A DNA stretch of 64,000 bases from Micromonospora sp. WMMA1947 (GTDB taxonomy: Bacteria; Actinomycetota; Actinomycetes; Mycobacteriales; Micromonosporaceae). The stretch lies in the NCBI RefSeq assembly GCF_027497355.1, contig NZ_CP114909.1, forward strand, positions 6,220,001 to 6,284,000. Reading direction: 5' to 3'. The translations under genes and the position numbers were made by a program. This document shows positions 18,387 through 27,540 of this stretch, piece after piece (the first letter of the stretch is position 1; the number at the start of each line of letters is the position of its first letter). The notes beneath the pieces were generated by a model, which saw only the letters and a list, made by a program, of their open reading frames with translations, was not told the origin of the DNA and searched no databases.

Positions 18387-19799
18387 ATGACCAACCGCCC
18401 TGTCCCGCTCCCCCGCTCGCGCGGCGGGAAGCGGCCGCACGCCATCTACCTCGCGATCGGCTTCCCGCCCGCGGCGAAGAGCAGCGCGTACCGGCTGCGC
18501 GAGACGGCGAACCAGTTCGTCGCCCAGGGCTGGGACATCACCGTCATCACGATCTGCCAGCAGGCGTGGGAGCGGGAGTACGGCCTGGACCACACGCTGT
18601 CGGAGAAGGTCGACCCGCGGGTGCGGGTGGTCGAGCTGCCGCTGATCCGGGAGGATCTGGAGACCGACATCCGGGCGTTCTCCGAGGAGCGCTCGCTGGA
18701 CCCGGCGGGCTGGATCAAGCGGCTGCGCAAGCGCGAGCAGCAGGCGTTCCCGGAGCCGGTGTTCGGCGGCTGGCGGTACGAGCTGGAGAAGGCGGTGCTG
18801 CGGCTGCACCGCGAGCACCCGGCCGACCTGCTGCTCGCCTCCTGCGCCCCGTACGTGAACCTGGCCGCCACCCGGAAGCTGTGGGAGGAGCACAAGGTCC
18901 CGTACGCGGTCGACTTCCGCGACGGCTGGTCGCTCGACGTGATCGGCGGCGGCGAGGCGTTCACCCGCGACTCGGTCTCCGGCCGGTGGGAGTCCTCCGT
19001 GCTCGAACACGCGCTCGCGGTGTGGTGCGTCAACGACCCGATCGCCGGCTTCTACCGGGAGCGGTATCCGCACCTGGCCGACCGGGTGCACGTGGTGCGC
19101 AACGGCTACGACGAGGACAGCCTGCCGGACATCTCCGGCCGCTCGCCGGACCCGGCGGCCGGGCTGACCTTCGGCTACCTGGGCTCGGTCAACTTCAGCC
19201 CGGCGTTCCTGGAGTCGGTGCTGGACGCCTGGCGCATCGCCCGCCGCGACGACCCGTTGCTGGCCCGTTCCCGGTTCGAGGTGCGCGGCCACATCGGCGC
19301 GGGCGCGTCGCGTGAGGCCAACCGGCACATGGACCTGCTCAAGGAGGCCGCCGTCGACGGGGTCAGCTTCGGCGGCCCGGTGCCGAAGGCGGAGCTGGCG
19401 GCGACGTACGGCTCCTGGGACGCGCTGGTGCTGATGCTCGTCGGCGGGCGGTTCGTCACCTCCGGCAAGGTGTACGAGTTCATGGCCAGCGGCCTGCCCG
19501 TGCTCTCCGCCCACGACGTCGACCACGACGCCAGCAACGTGCTGGCCGGGCATCCGCTGTGGACCGGGGCGGTCGGGCTCGACCCGCACCGCCTCGCCGG
19601 CTCCTTCGTGGAGGCCGGCCGGCTGGCCCTGAAGGCGACCGACGCGGACCGGGCCGCCGCCCGGGAACTGGCCCGCCGTTACGCCCGGCCCGCCGTGCTC
19701 GCCCCGGCGGTCCGCCGCCTCACCGAACTCGTCCGGCCCACCGGCGCCGGCGCGGCCACCCCGGCCACGACCTCCTCGACGGGAGATGCCCGACAGTGA
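18387..19799 (+). CDS. GT4-like glycosyltransferase
   Basis: 470 aa. The N-terminal Rossmann half starts YLAIGFPPAAKSSAYRLRET, and a DFRDGWSLDVIG block lies near the hinge. The donor half has VRNGYDED, LTFGYLGSVNFSPAFL and SGKVYEFMASGLPVL, the usual GT-B features for nucleotide-sugar binding. It is cytoplasmic, with no membrane segment. The gene follows the epimerase by 34 bases and overlaps the next one by four (GTGA), so the three are cotranscribed and the last two translationally coupled. Donor and acceptor are unknown; transfer of a sugar onto the lipid-linked wall polymer is the natural reading. Confidence 0.85.
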   Translation: MTNRPVPLPRSRGGKRPHAIYLAIGFPPAAKSSAYRLRETANQFVAQGWDITVITICQQAWEREYGLDHTLSEKVDPRVRVVELPLIREDLETDIRAFSEERSLDPAGWIKRLRKREQQAFPEPVFGGWRYELEKAVLRLHREHPADLLLASCAPYVNLAATRKLWEEHKVPYAVDFRDGWSLDVIGGGEAFTRDSVSGRWESSVLEHALAVWCVNDPIAGFYRERYPHLADRVHVVRNGYDEDSLPDISGRSPDPAAGLTFGYLGSVNFSPAFLESVLDAWRIARRDDPLLARSRFEVRGHIGAGASREANRHMDLLKEAAVDGVSFGGPVPKAELAATYGSWDALVLMLVGGRFVTSGKVYEFMASGLPVLSAHDVDHDASNVLAGHPLWTGAVGLDPHRLAGSFVEAGRLALKATDADRAAARELARRYARPAVLAPAVRRLTELVRPTGAGAATPATTSSTGDARQ

Positions 19800-21919
19800 C
19801 CACAGTGCTCATCGTGGCCGCCGCCGCACCGAAGCAGCCGGCCGTGCTGATCGAGGCGCTGGAACGTTTCCGCAGCCGTGGCGCCCGCGTCACCGTCGCC
19901 TGCTTCTTCGACAGCGCGGAACTCCCGGTCGACCCGGCGCTGGCCGAGGTGCGGTCGTTCGTCGTACCCGCCGAGAAGCGCGACGCCCGGCTGCGGCGCG
20001 CGCTCGGCCGGGCACAGGCCAACCGCAAGATCTGGCTGCACGCACAGCGCCACTCCTGGCTGCGGCAGCGGTTCCGGTCGGCCGACCTGCTGGTGGCCCT
20101 CGACCCGCGGTCGGTCTACACGGTGTGGGAGATGGCCCAGCGCAACACCCGGGCCGGCGCGCACTACGGGCTCGTGCCGGCGCAGCGGGCGCTCGACGCG
20201 CCGCGTACCGAGCCGGTCGGCAAGCGGCTGGAGCGGCAGGTCGCGGCCGCTGCCGGCATCGGCACCCGGGGCGCCAAGCGGGCGGCGGTGGAGACGGTGC
20301 GCACCACCGTCCAGAAGGCGACCGGCCAGCGGATCATGAGCAACCCGGCGGGTGCCTGGTTCTGGTCCCGCGCGGTGGCCGCGCCCCGCGTACCGGACCG
20401 GCTGCGCAGCAAGCTGGCGGTACGGCTGCACGACAGCGCGGTCAAGGCGGGGCGCCCGGCGGTCGCCGCCCGCACCGCCGCGGCCGCGGTCAGCCGGATC
20501 AACAGCGCCGCCACCCGCGCGGACGTGCTCACCAAGGCCGCGCAGGGCGAACTGGCCCTCGGGCACGTCCCGTCCGGCCTGCACGACGCGATCCGCGCCC
20601 AGCTCGCGCTGGCCGACGCCCGGCTGCCGAAGGACCCGAAGAAGGCCGCCGCGGCGGTGTCGCGGGCGTGGAGCCTGGCGTCCAACCGGGTGCTGCACTT
20701 CGACCGGCTCTCCTCGCCGATGAGCGACGACCCGGGCGCCTTCCTGGCGCCGTTCCGGGAGAGCGCGGCGGCGCGGAAGCTGTCGCAGCCGCGGGGCCGG
20801 CTCGCCCCGGCCGCCCCGGCGCCGACCGACCGGCCGCTGCGGCTGCTGGTCACCACGCTGATCAACGACAACTTCCTCCAGGAGATCCTGGAGCGCTACC
20901 GGGCCATGCCGAACGTGGAGGTCCGTTTCCTGGACCTGTACGAGGACCCGGTGACCCGCCCGCTGGCGCTCAGCGGCAGCACGGTGATGGAGCACCTGCT
21001 CGGCGCCGAGTCGACGTACGGCGCCAAGATCGAGGAGTGGCTGCGGCCGCACCTGGACTGGGCCGACACCGTCTTCGTCGACTGGTGCCAGGCCACCGCC
21101 GCGCTGTTCACGCTGCACGACCCCGGGACGGCCAGGATCATCGTCCGGCTGCACAGCTTCGAGGCGTTCAACTTCTGGCCGCACCTGGTGGACTTCTCCC
21201 GGGTCGACGACGTCGTCTTCGTCTCCGAGCACCTGCGGGACCTGTCCACCGCGGTGCTGCCCCAGCTCACCGGCGAAGGCGCGCCCCGGCTGTGGGTGGT
21301 CGACAACGCGATGGACCTGCAGCGCTACCCCCGGGCCAAGCCGGCCGACGCCCGGTTCACGCTGGGACTGGTCGGGTTCAGCTCGGTGGCGAAGGACCCG
21401 CGGTGGGCGATCGACGTCCTGCGGAAGCTGCGCGAGCACGACGAGCGGTACAACCTGACGCTCATCGGCAGCAACTTCAACAACCGGACCAGCAAGCCGG
21501 CGAAGGACTACGGCCGGCAGCTCGCCAAGGACCTGGCCGAACTGGAGCCGCTGGGCGCGGTCCGGCGCTACGGGCAGACCGACGACGTGCCGGGCGCCCT
21601 CCAGGAGGTCGGCGTCATCCTCAGCACCTCGGTGCGGGAGAGCTTCCACTGCGGCCTGGTGGAGGGCGCGGCGAGCGGCGCGGTGCCGGTGGTGCGGGAC
21701 TGGCCGTTCTTCGCCGGCAAGCCGCACGGCGCCCGTACCCTGTTCCCCGCCGACTGGGTGGTGGACACCCCGGCGGAGGCGGCGGAGCGGATCCTGGCCG
21801 TCACCGCGACCGAGCAGGCGTGGGCGGAGGCCGGCCGGGCCGCCTCGGAGCACGTGCTGAAGACCTGGGACTGGGGTGTCAGCCAGGCCGACTACGACCG
21901 GTTGCTGCTGGGCGACTGA
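19796..21919 (+). CDS. Large two-part glycosyltransferase (GT4-like C-terminus)
   Basis: 707 aa from GTG 19796, overlapping the previous stop. The first about 340 residues are Ala/Arg-rich and helical: an N-terminal Rossmann-like strand (TTVLIVAAAAPKQ), then many short basic helices that look like a bundle rather than a catalytic domain. From about residue 345 on there is a GT-B enzyme with LLVTTLINDNFLQEIL, VDWCQATAALFTL, IIVRLHSFEAFNFWP, TLGLVGFSSVAKDPRWAIDV, TLIGSNFNN and VRESFHCGLVEGAASGAVPV. Similar two-part enzymes are encoded in actinobacterial capsule or teichoic loci, but I cannot name a specific reaction. A strong terminator hairpin follows at once. Confidence 0.85.
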   Translation: MTTVLIVAAAAPKQPAVLIEALERFRSRGARVTVACFFDSAELPVDPALAEVRSFVVPAEKRDARLRRALGRAQANRKIWLHAQRHSWLRQRFRSADLLVALDPRSVYTVWEMAQRNTRAGAHYGLVPAQRALDAPRTEPVGKRLERQVAAAAGIGTRGAKRAAVETVRTTVQKATGQRIMSNPAGAWFWSRAVAAPRVPDRLRSKLAVRLHDSAVKAGRPAVAARTAAAAVSRINSAATRADVLTKAAQGELALGHVPSGLHDAIRAQLALADARLPKDPKKAAAAVSRAWSLASNRVLHFDRLSSPMSDDPGAFLAPFRESAAARKLSQPRGRLAPAAPAPTDRPLRLLVTTLINDNFLQEILERYRAMPNVEVRFLDLYEDPVTRPLALSGSTVMEHLLGAESTYGAKIEEWLRPHLDWADTVFVDWCQATAALFTLHDPGTARIIVRLHSFEAFNFWPHLVDFSRVDDVVFVSEHLRDLSTAVLPQLTGEGAPRLWVVDNAMDLQRYPRAKPADARFTLGLVGFSSVAKDPRWAIDVLRKLREHDERYNLTLIGSNFNNRTSKPAKDYGRQLAKDLAELEPLGAVRRYGQTDDVPGALQEVGVILSTSVRESFHCGLVEGAASGAVPVVRDWPFFAGKPHGARTLFPADWVVDTPAEAAERILAVTATEQAWAEAGRAASEHVLKTWDWGVSQADYDRLLLGD

Positions 21920-21935
21920 GCAGGCGCAACGACAG

Positions 21936-21963
21936 CGGGGCCCGGCCGGTCGGCCGGGCCCCG
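21936..21963 (+). terminator. Bidirectional hairpin between convergent glycosyltransferase genes
   Basis: A perfect 12-base stem (CGGGGCCCGGCC at 21936-21947 with 21952-21963) and tetraloop GGTC lie between the stop codons of the convergent genes; outer CAACG/CGTTG bases extend the pairing potential. Confidence 0.8.
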
Positions 21964-21978
21964 CCGCGTTGTCGCCGG

Positions 21979-23616
21979 TCAGCGCGCCGGCACCGTGGCC
22001 CGCTGGTTCGGCACCGGCACGACGGCGGTGTCCGCCGGCGCGACGGGCCCGGGGTGGTGCGGCAGCAGCCGGGTGTAGACCTCGTCCATCACCCGGGCCT
22101 GGGCCTCCCACGTCCACTGCTCCAGCACGCCCGGCCGGTCGTACGCGGCCCGGTAGCGCTGCGGGTCGGCCAGCACGGTACGCACCGCCCGGACGTAGTC
22201 GGCCAGGTCCTCGGCCCGGAAGACCTCGCCGTGCCCGGTGGCCCGGGTCGCCTCGGCCATCGTCCGCACGTCGCTGACCACCATCGGCAGGCCACCGTGG
22301 GCGTACTCGAAGAACTTGGTGATCAGCGCGATCTCGTGGTTCGGCTTGTGGTGGATCGGGATGACGCCGAGGTCGGCCGGGGAGACGAACGCGGACACCT
22401 GCCAGTGCGGCACGTACGGCAGCAGGTGCACCCGGTCCGCCACGCCCAGCTCGGCGGCCAGCTCCTCCAGCTCGTACATGATCGGGGCCTTGCCGTTGGG
22501 GTGCACCGAGACCAGCGCGACGTGCGCCTCGGGCATCTCGGTGAGCCCGCGGATCATGATGTCCACGCCCCGCGACGGGTTGATGCCGCCGCAGTAGACC
22601 AGCAGCGGCGTGGCGGCGCCGATCCCGCACATCGCCCGGATGTCCGGCACCGGCGTCGCCCGCTGTTCCGGCGTGAGCGCGCGCGGCGGCGCGTTCAGCA
22701 CCACGGCCGGCTGCTCGGGCAGGTCGTGGCTCTCCCGCAGCAGGTCGGCCAGGGTGGACGAGACGGTGATGACCGCGTCGGCGTACGGCGCGTGCTCCCG
22801 CACGTAGGCGATCTGGGCGGGCAGCCAGCGCAGGTTGGCGGGCCGGCCGATGATGCCGGGGACGAACTCGTGCGCGTCCCAGAGCAGCTTGACATCGCGA
22901 CCGCCGGCCCGGGCCCGCATCACCGCCCGCGCGCCCACGCCGAGCATCCGGAAGTCGTGCGCGTGGATCAGATCCGGCCGCAGCTCATCCACCACCGAGG
23001 CGAAGGCCAGCTCGAAGTCCCACAGCTCCGGGTCCAGCCGGCGCCAGGCCCGGTCGCCGTGCACCCGCTGCCAGAACCGCAGCGCGGCGCGGTCGAGCCG
23101 GGAGTTCGGGTCCTGCTGGCTCTCCTGGAGCCGCCGCAGCTGCGCCGAGCGGAACTTGACCCACTGGAACATCGCCCTGTTGAGGAAGTACGGCGCGGCC
23201 AGCCGGGCCTTGCCGGCCAGCTCGGCGAAGCGGGGGCCGCCCGCCGCCCGGTTCACCTTGATCTCGGAGAGGCGGAACGTCAGGTCGTCCCGGCGGGCCC
23301 GCAGCGTGTTCAGCCGCCGCTTGGCGTCCGGCCCCGGCTTGTACGCCAGCGGCCGGCGCAGCAGCGCGCGGCGGTACGCGACCGGATGCGTCAGCCGCCG
23401 GGGCATCCGGATCAGGCGGACCTCGGCGTCGCCGATGCGCCAGCTGTCCTCGGTCGCCGCGCCCTTGAGGATGCCGACCAGGATCACCTCCCAACCGGCC
23501 TCGGCGGCGGAGCGGGCGGCCTTCTGCACCCGGGAGTCGCCGTGGACCCCGTTGTCGACCAGCATCACCACCCGTCCCCGGGTCGGTCGGGCATCGCTAC
23601 TCGGGACAGCTTGCAT
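21979..23616 (-). CDS. GT4-like glycosyltransferase (paralogue B)
   Basis: 545 aa from ATG 23616, which has GAGGAG upstream; the extra 17 codons to 23667 are not needed. The protein parallels paralogue A (11880-13496) throughout: RGRVVMLVDNGVHGDSRVQ, DLIHAHDFRMLGVGARA, LLWDAHEFVPG, PLLVYCGGINPSRGVDIMI, NHEIALITKFFEYAHGGLP and the tail EAQARVMDEVYTRLLP. Both are soluble GT-B enzymes with a long basic insert between the first strand and the DLIHA motif. It lies 47 bases after the gene at 23664-25355 and on the same strand, so it is the last gene of a unit that begins with wbpE. Specificity unknown. Confidence 0.87.
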   Translation of the reverse strand: MQAVPSSDARPTRGRVVMLVDNGVHGDSRVQKAARSAAEAGWEVILVGILKGAATEDSWRIGDAEVRLIRMPRRLTHPVAYRRALLRRPLAYKPGPDAKRRLNTLRARRDDLTFRLSEIKVNRAAGGPRFAELAGKARLAAPYFLNRAMFQWVKFRSAQLRRLQESQQDPNSRLDRAALRFWQRVHGDRAWRRLDPELWDFELAFASVVDELRPDLIHAHDFRMLGVGARAVMRARAGGRDVKLLWDAHEFVPGIIGRPANLRWLPAQIAYVREHAPYADAVITVSSTLADLLRESHDLPEQPAVVLNAPPRALTPEQRATPVPDIRAMCGIGAATPLLVYCGGINPSRGVDIMIRGLTEMPEAHVALVSVHPNGKAPIMYELEELAAELGVADRVHLLPYVPHWQVSAFVSPADLGVIPIHHKPNHEIALITKFFEYAHGGLPMVVSDVRTMAEATRATGHGEVFRAEDLADYVRAVRTVLADPQRYRAAYDRPGVLEQWTWEAQARVMDEVYTRLLPHHPGPVAPADTAVVPVPNQRATVPAR

Positions 23617-23663
23617 CGGGTGCTTCTCCTCGTCGAGGGGGCGGTGCACGGGCGGTCGGCGGG

Positions 23664-25355
23664 TCACCGCAGGAAGGCGTCGAACACCTCAGCGGTCCGC
23701 CGGCCGTCGTGGTGGTCACGGACGTAACGGGCGCCCTCCGCGGCCAGGGCGACCGCGGCGGGTCTGTCGTCGAGCAGCGACTCGATCGTCTTGACCAGCG
23801 TGCCGGGTGTGGCGTTGGCGATCGGCGGCTGGACCCCGGCGGCCCGGTGCGGCCCTTCACTCACGTACGCCACCACGACCTTGCCGGCGGCCATCCCCTC
23901 GCAGGAGAACGTGCCGTAGCTGCCCATCACCAACTGGTCGACCACGATGTCGCAGTCCTGCACCAGGCGGCGCATCTCGCTGTGCGGCAGACCCTCCACC
24001 AGGCGCAGTTCGATGATCCGTCGATCGTGCAGCTCCTGCAACCGGGGCAGCAGCCGGTCGGTGCCCTTGGTCCAGCGGTTGGACGGGGCGTGCAGCACCA
24101 CCGGCCGGGTGCGTTCCAGCACCGGACGGTCGCAGGCCCAGGCGTCCACGTCCACGATCAGCGGCGCCCAGGTGGCGAACGGCACGTCGTCCAGCAGGTC
24201 CGGAGTGGTCACGAAGAACGGCAGGCCGCTCTCCTGCGCGGTACGCCGGTTCCGCTCGGTCACCACGGTGAGCCGCTCGCGCAGCTCCTCCGGGGCGTCC
24301 CGGAACGCGGACTCGGCGTGCCGCTCCAGGTGCGCGCCGGGGTGGCGGATCTCACTGCCGTGCGCCAGCAGCGCGACCTTGATCCGGGCCCGGCGCAGCG
24401 CGGGCAGGTCCCCGGCGATGTCGTCGCCGTTGAGCCGGCCGAGCACCGGGCGGAAGGCGTCCACGATCAGGTGCGTGTACCAGCCGAGCACCCGCGCGGC
24501 CTGCTGCATCTGCACGTCGAGCCGGTGTTCGCCGGGGAAGTGCAGATAGCGGTCGGCCGGGTAGCGGTAGGTGGCCGGCGGCTTGGCCACGACCAGTTCG
24601 ATGCCGACGTCCGTCCGCGCGGCGCTGATGGCCGCCGCGAGGGCGGAGAGCTGACCGGCGTAGTTCGCCGTGCCCAGTCCCAGCCGGACCGGCCCGGCGC
24701 CGAGCGCCCGCCACCGGCCCGGTGTGCCGGCCTCGACCGGCGCGACCGGCGGGTCCTGCTGCTCCGGCGTCTCGGGGGCCTCGTCGCCGCCCCGCTGCCA
24801 GGCCCGTTCCACCGCCTTGGCGAAGGAGGGCACCGAGCCGGAGGCGAAGAAGTCGCCGGCCCGGTGCCGGGTCAGGTGCTCGCGGACCGCCCGGCTGTCG
24901 GCCGCGACGATCCGCAGCCCGGCGGCGAGGCAGGTGTCGAGCAGCCCGAGACCGGCGTCCGGCGTGAACCCGACCACGGCCACGTCGGCCGAGGCGAGGA
25001 ACGTGGCAGTCACCGTGCGGGGGCGCGGGACCGGGTGGACCCGGCGGCGGGCCTTGCCGGCCCGGCGGACCAGGTCCTGGGCGGTCGTCTGCTCCGCCGG
25101 GTCGCAGACCAGCGCCAGGTGGAACTCGGGCAACCGGGCCAGGGCGCGCAGCACGCCGTCCAGCGCCCGGTCACCGGTGATCCCGCCGGCATGCACCAGC
25201 AGCGGCGTGCCGGCGGGAAGTTCACACAGTTCGCGTACCGAAGGGGTCTCCCAGGGCCGCGCGCCGGCGGCGGCCCGGCGGAGCGCGATGCGCCACCGCC
25301 GGGGAATCCGCCGTCGCACCGCGGAGACCGTCCGCCGCACCGGCGCCGGGCTCAT
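23664..25355 (-). CDS. Glycosyltransferase with an extra N-terminal half GT-B module
   Basis: 563 aa from ATG 25355, which overlaps the stop of the oxidoreductase gene (ATGA). Residues about 30-220 look like the C-terminal, donor-binding half of a GT4 enzyme (GTPLLVHAGGITGDRALDGVL, LASADVAVVGFTPDAG). A second and complete GT-B pair follows (RLGLGTANYAGQLSALAAAI; SNRWTKGTDRLLPRLQ; MGSYGTFSCEGMAAGKVVV). So the protein is one and a half GT-B units; the first half lacks its acceptor partner. The module resembles the same region of the neighbouring paralogue B, which suggests domain capture by duplication. No membrane segment is seen. Its substrate is unknown; it sits between the wbpB-type gene and paralogue B. 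Confidence 0.82.
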   Translation of the reverse strand: MSPAPVRRTVSAVRRRIPRRWRIALRRAAAGARPWETPSVRELCELPAGTPLLVHAGGITGDRALDGVLRALARLPEFHLALVCDPAEQTTAQDLVRRAGKARRRVHPVPRPRTVTATFLASADVAVVGFTPDAGLGLLDTCLAAGLRIVAADSRAVREHLTRHRAGDFFASGSVPSFAKAVERAWQRGGDEAPETPEQQDPPVAPVEAGTPGRWRALGAGPVRLGLGTANYAGQLSALAAAISAARTDVGIELVVAKPPATYRYPADRYLHFPGEHRLDVQMQQAARVLGWYTHLIVDAFRPVLGRLNGDDIAGDLPALRRARIKVALLAHGSEIRHPGAHLERHAESAFRDAPEELRERLTVVTERNRRTAQESGLPFFVTTPDLLDDVPFATWAPLIVDVDAWACDRPVLERTRPVVLHAPSNRWTKGTDRLLPRLQELHDRRIIELRLVEGLPHSEMRRLVQDCDIVVDQLVMGSYGTFSCEGMAAGKVVVAYVSEGPHRAAGVQPPIANATPGTLVKTIESLLDDRPAAVALAAEGARYVRDHHDGRRTAEVFDAFLR

Positions 25356-26377
25356 CGCAGTGCCGGCTCCGCGTCGCTGCCGCTGGCCGTGACGGACACG
25401 ACCTTGCCGTCGGCGGACGACTCCAGGAGAGCCGCCGCGACCTGCACGGTACGCAGGCCCTGCCGCAGCGTGACGATGTCGCTCTGCTTGCCCTCGACCG
25501 CGTCCCGGAAGCGCTCGTGCTCGACCAGCAGCGGCTCCCGCTTCGGGATGGCGTATCGGACCATGTCGCCCTCGGCCACGCCGCGGAACGCGCGCAGCGC
25601 CTCCCACTCGGTGTCGATGGCGGCGTTGGCGTAGAACGTCAGGTCGGCGGTGAGCGTGTCGGCCACGAAGCAGCCCTTGTCACCGGTGACCACAGTCGAC
25701 CGCTCCTTGAGCGGGCTGAGCCAGTTCACCAGGTGGTTGACCATCGTGCCGTCGGCGAGCTGGCCGACCACGGCGACCATGTCCTCGTGCAGCCGGCCGC
25801 TGCGCGAGACGGTGCGGGCCGCGACCGAGGCGTACTGCTGGCCGGTGACCCAGGCGGTCAGGTCGATGTCGTGGGTGGCCAGGTCCATCACCACGCCGAC
25901 GTCGGCGATCCGGTGCGGGAACGGGCCCTGGCGCCGGGTCACGACCTGGAACACCTCGCCCAGTTCGCCCGCCTCGAGCCGGGTACGCAGGCTCTGCAGC
26001 GCCGGGTTGTAGCGCTCGATGTGCCCGACGCCCGCGACCAGGCCGGCGTTCTCGAACGCCTCGACCAGCCGGTTGGCGGCGTCGACGGACTGGGCCAGCG
26101 GCTTCTCGATGAGCGCGCAGACGCCGTTGGCGGCCAGCTCCATGCCGATCGGCTCGTGCAGCGCGGTCGGGCAGGCCACCACCGCGTAGTCGACGCCGAT
26201 GGCGAGCAGGTCGCTCAGCTCGGGTACGACCGGCGCGCGCAGCGTGCCGGTCACGTCGCCGGCCGGGTCGACCACGCCGACCAGCTCGACGCCGTCCAGG
26301 TTGGACAGCACGCGGGCGTGGTTGCGCCCCATCGCGCCGAGGCCGATCAGGCCGGCCCGCAGCTTCCGTCCGCTCAC
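25352..26377 (-). CDS. wbpB: Gfo/Idh/MocA oxidoreductase, WbpB type
   Basis: 341 aa, GTG start with AAGGAG six bases upstream. The Rossmann motif is LIGLGAMGRNHARVLSN, the catalytic Lys lies in ALIEKPLAQS, and HIERYNPA and DLATHDIDLTAW follow. Proteins of this type next to DegT aminotransferases and WbpD-type acetyltransferases are usually the 3-dehydrogenases of UDP-GlcNAcA (WbpB), which use NAD and hand the 3-keto sugar to WbpE. That assignment rests on context. It is translationally coupled to the downstream glycosyltransferase (ATGA) and preceded by wbpE at 56 bases. Confidence 0.88.
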   Translation of the reverse strand: MSGRKLRAGLIGLGAMGRNHARVLSNLDGVELVGVVDPAGDVTGTLRAPVVPELSDLLAIGVDYAVVACPTALHEPIGMELAANGVCALIEKPLAQSVDAANRLVEAFENAGLVAGVGHIERYNPALQSLRTRLEAGELGEVFQVVTRRQGPFPHRIADVGVVMDLATHDIDLTAWVTGQQYASVAARTVSRSGRLHEDMVAVVGQLADGTMVNHLVNWLSPLKERSTVVTGDKGCFVADTLTADLTFYANAAIDTEWEALRAFRGVAEGDMVRYAIPKREPLLVEHERFRDAVEGKQSDIVTLRQGLRTVQVAAALLESSADGKVVSVTASGSDAEPALR

Positions 26378-26433
26378 TGCGCTCTCCTTCGTTCGCGACT
26401 GCGGGGCTCGCAGACCCGGCTCACTCCTCGCGC

Positions 26434-27540
26434 TCACCGGGCACCGGCGGCCAGGTTCGCAGCCTCGGCGATCCGCTCCAGCTCGGCCTGGGTCAGCGAC
26501 GGGTGCACCGGCAGCGAGACCACCTCGGCGGCGGCCCGCTCGGTCTCCGGCAGGTCCCACGCGCCGGGCTTGCCGTCGACGAGGTACGGCTTGAGCCGGT
26601 GGATCGGGGTCGGGTAGTAGACCGCGTTGCCGATGCCCAGCTCGGTGAGGCGGGCCTGGGCGGCGTCACGGTCGCCCCGCACCCGCACCGTGTACTGGTG
26701 GTAGACGTGCTTGGCGCCGTCGGCGACCGGCGGGGTGACCATGCCGGTGATCGCCGAGTCGAGGAACTTGGCGTTGGCGCGGCGCTGCTCGGTCCAGTCG
26801 GCGAGCTGGGTGAGCTGCACCCGGCCGATGGCGGCGGCCACGTCGGTCATCCGCATGTTGGCACCGACGATCTCGTTGGCGTACCGCTGCTCCATGCCCT
26901 GGTTGCGCAGCAGCCGCAGGGTGCGGGCGAGGTCCGCGTCGGCGGTGGTGATCATGCCGCCCTCGAGGGAGTGCATGTTCTTCGTCGGGTAGAAGCTGAA
27001 GCAGCCGGCGGTGCCGAACGCGCCGACCGGGGTGCCGTTGCGCTCGGCGCCGTGCGCCTGCGCGGCGTCCTCGACCACGGCGAGGCCGTGCTGCTGCGCG
27101 ATCTCCATGATCCGGTCCATGGCGGCCGGGTGGCCGTAGAGGTGCACCGGCATGATCGCGACGGTCTTCGGCGTGATCGCCGCGGCGACCGCCTCCGGGT
27201 CGATGCAGAAGCTGCCCGGCTCGATGTCCACGAAGACCGGCTCGGCGCCGACCAGCCGGACCGCGTTGCCGCTGGCGGCGAAGGAGAACGACGGGACAAT
27301 GATCTCGTCGCCCGGGCCGAAGCCGAGCGCCATCAGCGTCAGCTGCAGCGCGGAGGTGCCGGAGTTGACGGCGACGCAGTGCCGGCCGCCGACCAGGTCA
27401 CCGAACTCCTCCTCGAACGCGGCGACCTCGGGGCCCTGCACGACCCGGCCGCTCCGCAGCACCCGGACGGCCGCCTCGATCTCGGCTTCGCCGATGATCG
27501 GCCGTGCGGGGGGAATGAACTCTGGATGCGGCCCGACCAT
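26434..27540 (-). CDS. wbpE: DegT/DnrJ/EryC1/StrS aminotransferase, WbpE type
   Basis: 368 aa, ATG 27540 with AGGAGGA ribosome site. Sequence marks are FIPPARPIIGEAEIEA, VAVNSGTSALQLTLMALG, EDAAQAHGAE and the PLP lysine in SFYPTKNMHSLEGGM, followed by RMTDVAAAIGRVQL. It is a PLP-dependent sugar aminotransferase using glutamate. The WbpE role, amination of the 3-keto UDP-GlcNAcA, follows from the neighbouring WbpB-type gene. It heads a four-gene unit (wbpE, wbpB, two glycosyltransferases). A TACGAT -10 box (27588-27593, minus strand) would give a leader of about 40 bases. A longer frame to 27657 exists but the ribosome site fixes the start. Confidence 0.9.
   Translation of the reverse strand: MVGPHPEFIPPARPIIGEAEIEAAVRVLRSGRVVQGPEVAAFEEEFGDLVGGRHCVAVNSGTSALQLTLMALGFGPGDEIIVPSFSFAASGNAVRLVGAEPVFVDIEPGSFCIDPEAVAAAITPKTVAIMPVHLYGHPAAMDRIMEIAQQHGLAVVEDAAQAHGAERNGTPVGAFGTAGCFSFYPTKNMHSLEGGMITTADADLARTLRLLRNQGMEQRYANEIVGANMRMTDVAAAIGRVQLTQLADWTEQRRANAKFLDSAITGMVTPPVADGAKHVYHQYTVRVRGDRDAAQARLTELGIGNAVYYPTPIHRLKPYLVDGKPGAWDLPETERAAAEVVSLPVHPSLTQAELERIAEAANLAAGAR

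Noticed and set aside
19786..23727. A 1313-codon open frame on the plus strand
   Set aside because: It overlaps two well-supported glycosyltransferase genes, one on each strand. Its translation is low-complexity Arg/Gly/Pro/Ala, typical of shadow frames in GC-rich DNA.
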